From contig CAZLTN010000024.1 of assembly GCA_964562455.1 (NCBI GenBank), positions 1 to 61,500 of the forward strand: a stretch of DNA of 61,500 bases, written 5' to 3'. Shown here one piece after another: positions 34,533 through 44,900 of this stretch (position 1 is its first letter; each line of letters begins with the position of its first letter). The translations under genes and the position numbers were made by a program. The notes under the pieces are model-generated. The model was not told where the DNA came from. It did not search any database and saw only the letters and a list, made by a program, of their open reading frames with translations. This stretch comes from Ravibacter sp964562455. Lineage in GTDB: Bacteria > Bacteroidota > Bacteroidia > Cytophagales > Spirosomataceae.

Positions 34533-37500
34533 ATGGATAATCCTGCAAATAGGACTAAACTATTACGAAAGGCCATGAAAATTACGGCTGTACAGTTGTT
34601 CCTGGCGGTTTGGATGTGCTCGCTCGCATTTGCCAATCCGGGCTATAGCCAGGAAATGCTCAATACGAAAATTACACTGCAGATTGAAAACAAAAAGATA
34701 GGGCAGGCGCTGAAAACGATCGGAAAAATATCAGGCGCCAGCTTCATGTACAGCCCCGAACTGATACGCTCGGAAAGGAATGTATCCGTATATGCGGAAA
34801 ACGAAAGCCTCGACGACGTACTTCACCAGCTCCTGGATCCGCTCAATATTTCTTTCGAGGCGCACCAGAACCAGATTTTGCTGAAAAGGAGAAAAATATC
34901 ACCAGGCGAATCTTTCCTCCAATCCGGTGCAAATCTTCCCGGTCAATCCATTTTTGCAGAAAACCGGGTATCAGGACGAGTGCTGGATGAAAAAGGAGAT
35001 CCGTTACCCGGTGTAAATATCTTGATCAAAGGCACCTCCCGCGGTGTGATCAGTGATATCCGCGGAGCTTTCGAGTTGGTAGTACCTTCCGAAAACAGCA
35101 TCCTGATCTTCTCTTTCGTGGGGTATCTGAGTCAGGAAGTTATTGCCGGCAATCGCAACAACCTGGAAATAACGCTGCAGCCCGACCAGAAAACATTGGA
35201 AGAGCTTGTCGTAGTCGGATACGGCGCCCAGAAAAAAACGTCTCTGACATCAGCCATTTCCAAAGTAGAAAACCGTAAGCTGGACCAGATGCCTGCAGGA
35301 AGGCCTGAATCTGCTCTGGTAGGACGGATGGCAGGCGTCAATATCTCTCAGACCAGGAGTATTCCCGGTGCTGAACCGTCTATCACAGTACGCGGCCCCG
35401 GTTCTATTTCGGCCAGCAACGCACCGCTTATCGTTATTGACGGATTTCCCGGCGGCAGCTTCAACAACGTCAACATGAACGACGTGGAATCAATAGAAGT
35501 ACTGAAAGATGCTTCGTCTGCTGCCATCTATGGTTCCCGGGGTTCGGGCGGGGTGATCATCGTTACCACTAAGAGCGGGAGCCAGGGCAAACCAAAACTG
35601 AATGTAAATACCTATGTAGGTATCTCGCAGCCATTGCTGCACGGCCGTAAAAAATGGATCCCCGGCGGCCAGGAATTTTATGACTATACCGCACGCTACA
35701 TCAACCGCGATTATTACTGGTCAGGAGGAGATCCTACCCTCCCCCTCTGGGGTGACGAGAGACGCCCCGCAGCGTACCGAGTCAACCCGGTAATAGCGCA
35801 GGGAGATTACAACTGGGAAGAGCTCCTGCTTACTCCCGGGGCTATCCAGAACTATAGTTTGTCTGTTTCAGGGAAAAGAAACGACGCCAACTATTACATC
35901 TCGGCCAATATCAAGGATGAAAAAGGCGCCATGCTTACCAGTCGGTATAAACAGTATGCCATGCGCGCCAATATCGGACTCGATATTTCACCCAGGATCA
36001 AAGCCGGCCTGATGATAAGCCCCAACTACTCCGTTATACGCACTGCCGCAGGAGGAGGTGTTCAGAACCTGATCAAGATGCCTCCTTTCCTTTCTCCCGA
36101 TCTGCAGGCAAACGGTAAGTACCTGACGCCCAGAGATTATTGGGGGATGACCGTATCCGGAGGCGTAAACCCGCTGGCCACCCTGTTGGGAACGCATAAC
36201 TACATCCACAGCTTCAACAACGTGGGAGAAGTGTTTACAAAATTCACGCTGATGAAGGGGCTGGATTTCAAAACTTCGTTCGGGTTCAACGTCAACTATG
36301 AAACAACCGACAATTACGCCGAAGCTACCTCCGTACCTGCAAACATTGCAAGCGGCTCGGCCAGGGACAGGCGTAATTTCAACTGGATCAACGAAAACGT
36401 GCTGAATTATTCCGGGCAGTTCGGAAAGCACTATGTGGGGGCGCTCCTCGGAGCTTCCTACCAGTATAACCTTTCAAGAGATGCGATGATGACGGCGCAG
36501 ACAGGATCATTTGCCAATCCTACCATCTGGACGCTCAATAACGCACTTATTACCCCCAATAGCTACACTTCGAAATCCCAATGGGGACTTACCTCCTACT
36601 TCAGCAGGATCAACTATAATTTCGACGAGAAATATCTTCTCTCTGCATCCATCAGGAGCGACGGAAGCTCACGCTTCGGGCCCGATAACAGGTGGGGATA
36701 CTTCCCTTCGGCATCTGTCGCGTGGCGCGTTTCCCAGGAACCGTTCTTCAAGGGTGTCAAAGGCATTGACGAATTGAAGCTGAGAGCCAGCTACGGCGTC
36801 GTCGGGAACTTCAACATCGGCGACTTTCAGTACCTGGGTACTATTGCCGACGCAGTATATGCTCCGGGCGGGCAGCTCGTACAGGGTAAGGCGCAGAACT
36901 CGTTCGGTAACTCCGGGCTTCAATGGGAAAAAACCGCAAGTTACGATTTCGGCATCGAGCTGGGTATGCTCAACAACCGCGTGAATATCGTGCTCGACTA
37001 CTACAACAAAACCACTAACAACCTGCTTTACAACGTTAGTATACCGGCCATTTCAGGGTTTACCAATACTATCGTCAACGTTGGCGACATTGTTAATAAG
37101 GGCATTGAGCTGGAGCTTACTACGCATAACTTCGTCGATCAGTTCAAGTGGCAGACATCCTTCAACTTTACCTGGAACAAAAATCACGTGAGCGGCCTGG
37201 GCGGAGGAGTTGATCAGGTGCTGAATTCCCACTCCCGCGGTATGAGCTGGATCCTGAAAAAAGGTGTTCCGATGTTCTCTTACTTTGCCTACAAGCAGGT
37301 AGGGGTGCTTCAGACTAAACAGGATATGATCGATAAGGCGATTATGCCCAACCAGAGGATCGGTACCGTACAGTACCAGGATACCAACAAAGACGGTGTC
37401 ATTACCCCTGACGATCGCGTGATTCTCGGCAACTTTATGCCGAAGTTCTTTATGGGAATGGTGAATGATTTCTCATACAAAAACTTCGACCTCTCTATCG

Positions 37501-37967
37501 CTATGCAATCGTCGATAGGCGCCAAAATGTGGAATCTCGAGAACCTTTATTACCAGGGACCAACGGTATCCGCCTTCTATATCCCGGCAATCGAAGGACA
37601 ATGGTGGTCGGAGCAGGAACCCGGCGACGGTAAAAATCCCGGTACATCGCTGGCATCGCTTGAATTTGTCAGCAACAGCGACTATTACCTTGAAAATGCT
37701 TCCTTCCTGGCTGTACGGAACCTAAATCTGGGCTATACTTTCCCTGCTACACTTTCCAAAAAAGCCCGGATTGATAACCTCAGGCTGTATCTGTCGGTCA
37801 GCAATGCCTGGATTCTGAAAGCCAAAGGCTTCAAAGGATATAACCCTGAAGGATTTACTTCACGCGGGCTTGATGGTACCAACGGTATCAACAGCCAACC
37901 GGGGCATAACGACGGTACGGAGCCGATCAACCGGGTATTTGCACTGGGTTTAAATCTTAATTTCTAG
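34533..37967 (+). CDS. SusC-type TonB-dependent receptor/transducer with STN domain
   Basis: Start at the ATG at 34533 (1144 aa; MDNPANRTKLLRKAM), the usual SusC leader pattern; an upstream TTG adds 13 residues. Order: signal (about 16-40), STN (about 48-115, ITLQIENKKIGQALKTIGK), carboxypeptidase-regulatory domain (about 145-220, VSGRVLDEKGDPLPGVNIL), TonB-box-like LEELVVVGYGAQKK, plug (ALVGRMAGVNISQ, APLIVIDGFPGG), barrel ending ALGLNLNF. The STN domain plus the upstream fecR/sigma pair make this a trans-envelope signalling receptor as well as a transporter. susD follows after 18 bp. Confidence 0.96.
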   Translation: MDNPANRTKLLRKAMKITAVQLFLAVWMCSLAFANPGYSQEMLNTKITLQIENKKIGQALKTIGKISGASFMYSPELIRSERNVSVYAENESLDDVLHQLLDPLNISFEAHQNQILLKRRKISPGESFLQSGANLPGQSIFAENRVSGRVLDEKGDPLPGVNILIKGTSRGVISDIRGAFELVVPSENSILIFSFVGYLSQEVIAGNRNNLEITLQPDQKTLEELVVVGYGAQKKTSLTSAISKVENRKLDQMPAGRPESALVGRMAGVNISQTRSIPGAEPSITVRGPGSISASNAPLIVIDGFPGGSFNNVNMNDVESIEVLKDASSAAIYGSRGSGGVIIVTTKSGSQGKPKLNVNTYVGISQPLLHGRKKWIPGGQEFYDYTARYINRDYYWSGGDPTLPLWGDERRPAAYRVNPVIAQGDYNWEELLLTPGAIQNYSLSVSGKRNDANYYISANIKDEKGAMLTSRYKQYAMRANIGLDISPRIKAGLMISPNYSVIRTAAGGGVQNLIKMPPFLSPDLQANGKYLTPRDYWGMTVSGGVNPLATLLGTHNYIHSFNNVGEVFTKFTLMKGLDFKTSFGFNVNYETTDNYAEATSVPANIASGSARDRRNFNWINENVLNYSGQFGKHYVGALLGASYQYNLSRDAMMTAQTGSFANPTIWTLNNALITPNSYTSKSQWGLTSYFSRINYNFDEKYLLSASIRSDGSSRFGPDNRWGYFPSASVAWRVSQEPFFKGVKGIDELKLRASYGVVGNFNIGDFQYLGTIADAVYAPGGQLVQGKAQNSFGNSGLQWEKTASYDFGIELGMLNNRVNIVLDYYNKTTNNLLYNVSIPAISGFTNTIVNVGDIVNKGIELELTTHNFVDQFKWQTSFNFTWNKNHVSGLGGGVDQVLNSHSRGMSWILKKGVPMFSYFAYKQVGVLQTKQDMIDKAIMPNQRIGTVQYQDTNKDGVITPDDRVILGNFMPKFFMGMVNDFSYKNFDLSIAMQSSIGAKMWNLENLYYQGPTVSAFYIPAIEGQWWSEQEPGDGKNPGTSLASLEFVSNSDYYLENASFLAVRNLNLGYTFPATLSKKARIDNLRLYLSVSNAWILKAKGFKGYNPEGFTSRGLDGTNGINSQPGHNDGTEPINRVFALGLNLNF

Positions 37968-37985
37968 CATTAAAACGAACGAACA

Positions 37986-39443
37986 ATGAAAAGATTCTTA
38001 AAGGCATCACTCCTTTGCACATCGATCTTCGTGACTTCGTGCGATGTAGTCAACCTCGATCCTATTTCGACGCTCACAGAAGCAAACTTTTATAAAACTG
38101 CCGACGATATGGACCGGGCGGTACTGGGTATATACAGCCGTTACCAGTCTCGGCTCCCACGTGACTGGTCCATTTTCGAAATGCCGACCGACCACCTTTA
38201 CATGTCGGCTTATCGATTTATCGGTGGGTTGGAAGCGGTCAACACACTGGATTTCCAGGCACAGAATGATATTTTCAAGAATTTCTGGCAGGTGACCTAT
38301 AACGGGATCTTCAGGGCTAACGTCGTCCTGGATAAAATAAATAACCCGACTGATTACATAGCCGGTAAGAAAGAGCAGCTGGAAGGTGAAGCGCGCTTTA
38401 TGAGGGCACTTTTCTACTTCGACCTGGTGCGCTCGTTTGGCGGCGTGCCCAAAGTAGAGGTTCCTCTGTCGATGGAAGAGTCAAAATCCGTTCCCCGCGC
38501 CACTGAGCAGGAAATCTACGACCTGATCGTTGCCGATCTTAAACGGGCTGTCGATCTGCTGCCCGCTCAATCCGGTATAGCTTACGGACGTGCCAGTAAA
38601 GGGGCTGCTACGGCGCTTCTGGGCAAAGTGTATATCTATACCAAAGACTGGCAAAACGCCTACACTTACCTTAACCAGGTAGCGGGGTTAGGTTATGACC
38701 TGGTACCCAACTACGGCGACCTGTGGAAAGAAGCCAACGAGAATAACAAAGAGGCGATCTTCGCTGTAAAGTACATAAGCGGTACAAACGGCCAGAGGCT
38801 CAGCCTGGACTTCCTGCCTTATTTCGGGGTCGAAGGCATAAGCAGCTCAACGGGCGGAGAAGTGGCGCTGGTGGCCTGGAGCCTTCACAAGCAATTCCTC
38901 CAGGAGGACAGCCGGAAAACAGCTACCATTACGGAATACTGGAGATCGCCGGGAACCAATGATGCCCTGGAATGGAAACCTTATATCAGCAAATTCATCG
39001 CTCCGAGCGCGGCAGTATCCGGTCTGGATATACCTGTGATCCGCTATGCAGATATCCTGCTGCACAAATCGGAAGCCCTCTACAGGCTCGATCGCAAGGA
39101 AGAGGCGCTCGCGGAGCTGAACAAAGTGAGGGAAAGGGCTTTCAAGGGAGCTTCGCATAATTATAAGCTCGCAGATATTGCCGATCCGGAAAAATACCTG
39201 GATGTATTGCTTCTTGAAAGACAGCTTGAACTTGCACTGGAAAACCAGCGCTGGTTTGACCTCGTCAGAACCGATCGCTTTATCAAAGTGCTTTCACACG
39301 AGGAATGGGGATACAATCCCGTCACCAAGACTGCACACGAGGTTACACTCACTCCAAAACCGTTTATTAAGTATTTCCCGATCCCCCAGCACGAAATAGA
39401 CCAGTCTAATCCCGGGGTTATCAAGCAGAACGACGGGTATTAG
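37986..39443 (+). CDS. SusD/RagB-family lipoprotein
   Basis: A 485-aa SusD protein, lipoprotein signal ending VTSC (Cys19). Features: GEARFMRALFYFDLVRSFGG near 135-155, YGRASKGAATALLGKVYIYTKDW, and C-terminal LLERQLELALENQRWFDLVRTDRF then YFPIPQHEIDQSNP, where SusD folds end. It pairs with the STN-type SusC upstream. No hydrolase follows; the gene converges on tamL, with a long inverted repeat between them. Confidence 0.95.
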   Translation: MKRFLKASLLCTSIFVTSCDVVNLDPISTLTEANFYKTADDMDRAVLGIYSRYQSRLPRDWSIFEMPTDHLYMSAYRFIGGLEAVNTLDFQAQNDIFKNFWQVTYNGIFRANVVLDKINNPTDYIAGKKEQLEGEARFMRALFYFDLVRSFGGVPKVEVPLSMEESKSVPRATEQEIYDLIVADLKRAVDLLPAQSGIAYGRASKGAATALLGKVYIYTKDWQNAYTYLNQVAGLGYDLVPNYGDLWKEANENNKEAIFAVKYISGTNGQRLSLDFLPYFGVEGISSSTGGEVALVAWSLHKQFLQEDSRKTATITEYWRSPGTNDALEWKPYISKFIAPSAAVSGLDIPVIRYADILLHKSEALYRLDRKEEALAELNKVRERAFKGASHNYKLADIADPEKYLDVLLLERQLELALENQRWFDLVRTDRFIKVLSHEEWGYNPVTKTAHEVTLTPKPFIKYFPIPQHEIDQSNPGVIKQNDGY

Positions 39444-39454
39444 GAATAGTTATT

Positions 39455-39535
39455 ACTACAGAGGCACAAAGGACACAGAGGTTTCACAGAGTTTTTCCTG
39501 TTAATCTTTGTGTCCTTTGTGCCTCTGTGGTAAAT
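39455..39535. terminator. Long inverted repeat of the CACAGAG family between convergent genes
   Basis: The left arm 39455-39480 (starts ACTACAGAGGCACAAAGG) and right arm 39506-39535 (reads CTTTGTGTCCTTTGTGCCTC) are complementary over about 25 bp with few mismatches, loop about 25 bases. It lies between susD (plus) and tamL (minus) and can act as a terminator for both. A related element occurs at 47818-47891. Confidence 0.75.
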
Positions 39536-39540
39536 ACCAG

Positions 39541-41898
39541 CTAGAAAGGATACGCCACCGCGATATTCAGCACAAGGTTCTCCTTCCGCCAGAACTTATC
39601 CCGTAAGTTGATCTCCTTAAAAACCCACGGGTTCCTGGGCTCGTCCTCATAAGCATACCAGGGTTTTCTGAAAGGCGTTGCCAGGTCGAGGCGCAGGATC
39701 AGGTAGGAGAAGTCAAGCCTTAACCCCACACCTCCGCCAATAGCGAGCTGCTTATAGAAATCGCTTCTCAATACCGAATTGTCACCGTATTCCTCCAGCT
39801 TCCTGTAATTCCATACGTTACCCGCATCTACGAATACAGCCCCGTGAAAAAGCGAGGTCATCCTGAACCGCATCTCCGTATTGAACTCGAGCTTGATATC
39901 TCCGAACTGGGTATTCCTGAAAATTGCCCTCGTTACCGAATCGGCATGATAAGCTCCCGGCCCTATCGTCCTGGCCTGGAAGGCTCGTATTCCTGTGCTT
40001 CCACCTACGAAGTATTGCTTGAACTGCGGCAACGATTTGGAATTTCCGTAAGGCAACCCATAGCCTACAATAAAGCGGTTGGCCCATTTCACCGAAGGTG
40101 ACAGTGTCAGATAATGTTTTACTTCTCCGTCAAAACGTGTAAACTGTTCGAAAGGTATTTCAAATAGCTGTTTGCTCCCGCCCTCTTCCTTGTCACGTCT
40201 TACCAGCAGTCCTGCTATGTTGCCTACCAGGTTGATTCCCCCGCTCAACATCAGCTGGTGCCTGCTGTAAGGATTGGGTATGGGGTTATAAGCTATGGTA
40301 TAGGATGATTCCAGCAGGAGCCTGTTCTCAAGAATACGCAGGTAACGGTCGATGTCATACTCATTAGGGCTGTCAAAAATCATCTCGGTAAAGGCCTCGC
40401 TTACATTTCTCGGTCTTACTACGTTTACCCCGAACGGAGAGAACGTATGCGTGGTCTTTTTGTACTGCCACGAATACCCCCATTGTCCACGGATAGAGTT
40501 TAGCGTGTAAAGCCCGGCCTGGACAAGATTTTCGTAGCTCAACAGGAGTGAAGTCCTTGGCAACGTCTGGTCTATCTCCGGGTTATGTTTCCAGAAAGGA
40601 ACCACAAACCTGGGAAATGATAATTCCGCTTCCGCTTTATACCGGAAGAAATTGGTTCCCGATACCGCTTTCCCCCCGCCAAGCTGCCAGTCGATACCTC
40701 CGTCGACGCTGATCCGCAACTGTTCAGCCCCCCTGAATAAATTCCTGTGATTCCATGAAACGATCGCCTGGATACCACCCAGGTTGTTGGACTTCGTAAG
40801 CCCGCTGAACTCCCCGCGCATGGATTTTCTCCTGAGCGGACTCAGGTGATAATAAACATCCAGCAGCGCCGAATCAGACCTCGGAAGCAGTTCGAATTTG
40901 TTCCTTACAAACTTGAAATTCTTAAGGTTGACAAGCCTGGAAAGCGTAATATTCTGAACGTCGCTACTATACCTGCTGCCCGGTCGGAAACCGACAGTCT
41001 CTTCAAAAACTCGCGGCCTGAACAACCTGCCCGGATCATACAACTGGTTGCCGTTCCGCAACAACCGGAATTCAGTAAGTGAATCCGAAAGTGCACCCTG
41101 GTAGTCGGTATAGACCTTCACATTACTGATATAGTAAGGCTTGAGCGCGGTTTGGGCCACATCCGGCTTCACTTCGACGTTCATCGTCACTTTGTGGGAA
41201 TTGAGCGACGAGTCTATCTTTACGATCAGGTGCTCGGGACTGAAAAAATAAAATCCCTTTGTTTTCAGGTACTGATCTATCCGTATCCGCTCCGATTCTA
41301 TAACAGATAGCCGGTAAGGCATCCCGGGCTTCAGGAATGTAGTTTTTTCCGACTCCAGGAACGAAGAATCGAACCAGGCTACCCCGGAAGGCTCAAATTT
41401 CACCGTCTCAATGTTATATCGCGGCCTTACATACACCTGGTATGCTGCTTTTGCCATTTTCTGCTTAACCGGCACTATTACACCTGAAGCCTCCGACCGG
41501 AAATAACCTTCATTGTGAAGGTATCCTTCCAGCGCTTCTTTACTCAATTCCAGGGCGCGTGAGGCCGCCAGCACAGGCGGTTCACCCAGTTTCTTCCTGA
41601 ACCATTGCCGAAGGCCTTTCTCTTTCTTCGGCTCCCCCACCAGGTAATAAAGCCAGACCTTATAGGGAAACCCGAAAATCGTTTTGTTAGGCACCGGCCT
41701 GAGCATATCTTCGAGCTCGTCGTCGAGCCCCGAATGCATTTTGACAGGCGCCAGTGTATCCTTCCTGATTTTCAGCTCATTTCCTATCAGCATCGCTTCC
41801 CCCTCCGGAATGTGCCGGGAAACGTTGCATCCGGCCAGGCTGAACAGCAACATGCCGGCAGCAAAAGGTAAGAACCGGTATTTACAGAAAAAACTCAC
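39541..41898 (-). CDS. tamL: TamL: lipidated TamA-like Omp85 outer-membrane protein
   Basis: A 785-aa Omp85 protein, GTG start. The signal ends LFSLAGC (Cys24), a lipobox; the lipidated TamA form of Bacteroidota has been called TamL. Residues about 35-400 hold POTRA-like beta-alpha units (GYLHNEGYFRSEA, LKTKGFYFFSPE) and the rest is the 16-strand Bac_surface_Ag barrel, with GGSTGIRAFQARTIGPG (the lid-loop region) and AIGGGVGLRLDFSYLILRLDLATP before the end. It follows tamB by 38 bp on the same strand. Together they are thought to help insert outer-membrane proteins or move lipids. Confidence 0.9.
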   Translation of the reverse strand: MSFFCKYRFLPFAAGMLLFSLAGCNVSRHIPEGEAMLIGNELKIRKDTLAPVKMHSGLDDELEDMLRPVPNKTIFGFPYKVWLYYLVGEPKKEKGLRQWFRKKLGEPPVLAASRALELSKEALEGYLHNEGYFRSEASGVIVPVKQKMAKAAYQVYVRPRYNIETVKFEPSGVAWFDSSFLESEKTTFLKPGMPYRLSVIESERIRIDQYLKTKGFYFFSPEHLIVKIDSSLNSHKVTMNVEVKPDVAQTALKPYYISNVKVYTDYQGALSDSLTEFRLLRNGNQLYDPGRLFRPRVFEETVGFRPGSRYSSDVQNITLSRLVNLKNFKFVRNKFELLPRSDSALLDVYYHLSPLRRKSMRGEFSGLTKSNNLGGIQAIVSWNHRNLFRGAEQLRISVDGGIDWQLGGGKAVSGTNFFRYKAEAELSFPRFVVPFWKHNPEIDQTLPRTSLLLSYENLVQAGLYTLNSIRGQWGYSWQYKKTTHTFSPFGVNVVRPRNVSEAFTEMIFDSPNEYDIDRYLRILENRLLLESSYTIAYNPIPNPYSRHQLMLSGGINLVGNIAGLLVRRDKEEGGSKQLFEIPFEQFTRFDGEVKHYLTLSPSVKWANRFIVGYGLPYGNSKSLPQFKQYFVGGSTGIRAFQARTIGPGAYHADSVTRAIFRNTQFGDIKLEFNTEMRFRMTSLFHGAVFVDAGNVWNYRKLEEYGDNSVLRSDFYKQLAIGGGVGLRLDFSYLILRLDLATPFRKPWYAYEDEPRNPWVFKEINLRDKFWRKENLVLNIAVAYPF

Positions 41899-41936
41899 TT
41901 TCTAATTTGTTAAAAGCTGTCAGTTTTGGCTGACTA

Positions 41937-44900
41937 CTATTTAAAAAACTCTTTCGTCCTGTCGTAATCCAGTGTTACAATGAAACTGACACCGGTTTCG
42001 ACGATAAAACCTTCCAGCACAGTCTGAAACTGGTTCTTCCGGTAGGCTCTGAAAACATACCGGCCGTCGCGCGTCACCCTGTAGTTCACCGCGATGTTGT
42101 CGAATATCTCCGACGACTGAGCCGACTGCCCGCTGTTTTCCAGCTCGAAATTCCGTCCCACCGACACCGTAATGCGGTCGTTCAGAAACCCCTTCGTCAG
42201 CCCCACATTCAGGTCCGTACGAGCCCCGGTAGTTCCCGTAGTCGAATTCAGGTTGAAATCGAGCTGGACTCCTTTTATAAGATCCGACGCCAGGTTGTTC
42301 AACTGGTCGCTCAGCATTTTACTTACGCTCTGGCGTGCTATCGCCTCTGCATTAAACCCGCCGAACGACACGTTCGATGTCTCGGCCATAAACTTGTTCA
42401 GCAACAGCAAGCCGAATACCTGCTTGTTCATCTCCGAAGGATCATTCCTGAAAGTACTCAGGATCTGCTCATCCTCTATCTTGTTCTTCAAAGCGCTTCC
42501 CGCCTTGTCGTCTACTTCGAGGTCAAAAGCTATCCTCGGATTGCTGAGGTTGCCGGTAATCCTCAGCAGGACATTAAAAGGCACTTTCCCATAAGCGTAA
42601 TGAGTGGGGCTGAAGGCTGACGGATCGGCCTGAACTCCGTAAACAGCCACGATATCCAGCTCTGCCTGCATCGGATCGCCCGACCATATCAACTGGCTCC
42701 CCTTCCTGATGAGAAATTGCTTTTTCAGAATCTCGAAAGTCAGCTCATACGCGCCCTCTTCGAGTTCATACGATCCCAGCAGGTACAGTTGTCCGTTTGG
42801 CGCAAGACCGGTATTCAATCTCGCATTCCCCCTGACTTTCAGGTTATCGCCGTTCATCTCATCCAGCACAATGGTAAACTCAGCTTCGGGATCCGTCTCG
42901 ATATTCAGCGACATTTCCGACGCGAAATCAACCACTACTGCCGGTTCCTTCGATTCTTCCTGCCCCATCTCTTCTTCCCGGCGTGTTACGAATTCCACGA
43001 CTCCGTCTCCCCTGTTGACGGCACCGTCGTTATCCGGAAGGATCAACGTCGCATCGCTGCCCTTCTGTATCTTCACCGAGCCGTCGACAACGCTGCCGCT
43101 TCCCCTGCCTTTCACCGACAGGTTGGCCGCAGCAAAAACCTTCCCGTACACGAGGTCATTATCCTTCCTGCTTGCGTTCAGCAACATAAAACGGTCCGAC
43201 GTTATTTTCAGGTTATACCCGACCTCGGGAATATTGTTCAAAGAGACCGTTCCGTTTATCTGCAGTTTTTGCCCGAGCGTGTCCAGGATGGCAAAATTAT
43301 TGAGCTGCATTTCAGGCGCTTTGAAAACGATCCGGTTATCTTCAAAAATATAACGCCCTCCTATCTGCTTCACCCGGAAAGCCAGATCTTTCAGACCTAT
43401 TTCACCGTTTAGTTTCGGGTTTTCGGTACTTCCCTGTATGCTCAGGTTTCCCGACAAACCGCCCGTTCCTTCAGTAAGCTCACCAAAGCTGAAAGCTTCT
43501 ATCATTTTGGCGTCGAGCCGGCTCATATCGAGCTTAAAGTCAAAAGGCTCGGCGTTGCCGGATCGGTATTTTCCTTCCAGACCCAGGTCGTTATGCTCTC
43601 CTTTCAGCGACATGATAAGATCTATGATCTTGGAACGGTCATTTGCAGCCTTGAGCTCGAAATCTCCCATAGGGACTTCCTGAACTTCCAGATCGGCAAC
43701 CGATACATCCCCTTTAAAAGCAGGGGCTTCTCCCATGTAATCCCGGATATGGATGTCGCCGTCGAGCCTGCCGCTTACCAGCTTCGGGTCGCGGGTTATC
43801 ATTTCTACGATTGCGCCGATGGCTACGCTGTCAGCAACAATCCTGATCGGCCCGTTTGGATAGGGCGCCGCACCATCTGTATCTCCTACAGAGTTGATGG
43901 TAAGCTTTTCGCGGGAGCGGTTCCGGAACAGTGTAAAATCCTTTACCAATACCCCATCCTTTCCGTACCGGATATAACCTGTAGAATCCGTGCGCCAGGG
44001 CCGGTAGTTCATCAGGATACGGTTCTGCAGGTTCATCACAAACGCATCATTATCTTTCCTCAGCCCGATCCCGACCGCATGCTGATCTTTCTGAACTGAA
44101 TCTTTTACGGTCAGCCGCGCGTTTGCCCGGTTGCCGGCTGCGTTACCCGCCAGGCTAAGATTGCGTACTCTGAAGTTTCCCGCCAGCACTTCCTCCACGT
44201 TCGCATTGTAATCGAGATTTTTCCCGTCGCCTGCGACCTTCAGCAACATCCCGGTAATACTGGTTGAATCGTAAACGGTCTTGGGAGCATTGACAATCAG
44301 TCCAATGGTAGTATCTGCCGTGTTCGACAATTTCGCCGAGAAGTTTACCCGCTCCATCCCGGTCAGACCGGGCACAAAAGCTTTCAGCGCGTCATGTCCG
44401 GTGAGGTAGCCAGCCAGTTCTATGGAATAAGGCTTATCAGGCACCGGCACCAGGGTATCCGACAATTGTATGTACCGGTCTATTTCCGCTGTCAGGATTT
44501 TACCGATAGCAGTATAGTCATAGGTACCTTTCATCGTTGCATTTGCAAAAGGGCTTTCGAGCTTGAGGTTCTTTTCTCCCCCCTCGTTTGTCATATCCAG
44601 CCTGACATTTCCCAGCGGTATCTTCTCTCCGCGGTTTTCCAATACTACTTCCGTACCGCTCAGCGTTCCCAGCGGGTTATCGGGGTTAGATGACGACAGG
44701 TTGACCGAAAAATTGCCCGCCAGGGAAATGCTATCCGCATAGAGGTTCAGCTTGTTAAGGTCGAGCCGGCGGATACCGGCTTCCATATTCACAGACGGGT
44801 ACTCCCCGTTGAGGTCTGCTTTCCCCTGTATCTGTAAGTCGGCGTTGGGGTCATCCATCGACGCCCTGAACCCTGCCAGGCCGTTTTGTATATTGCCCGA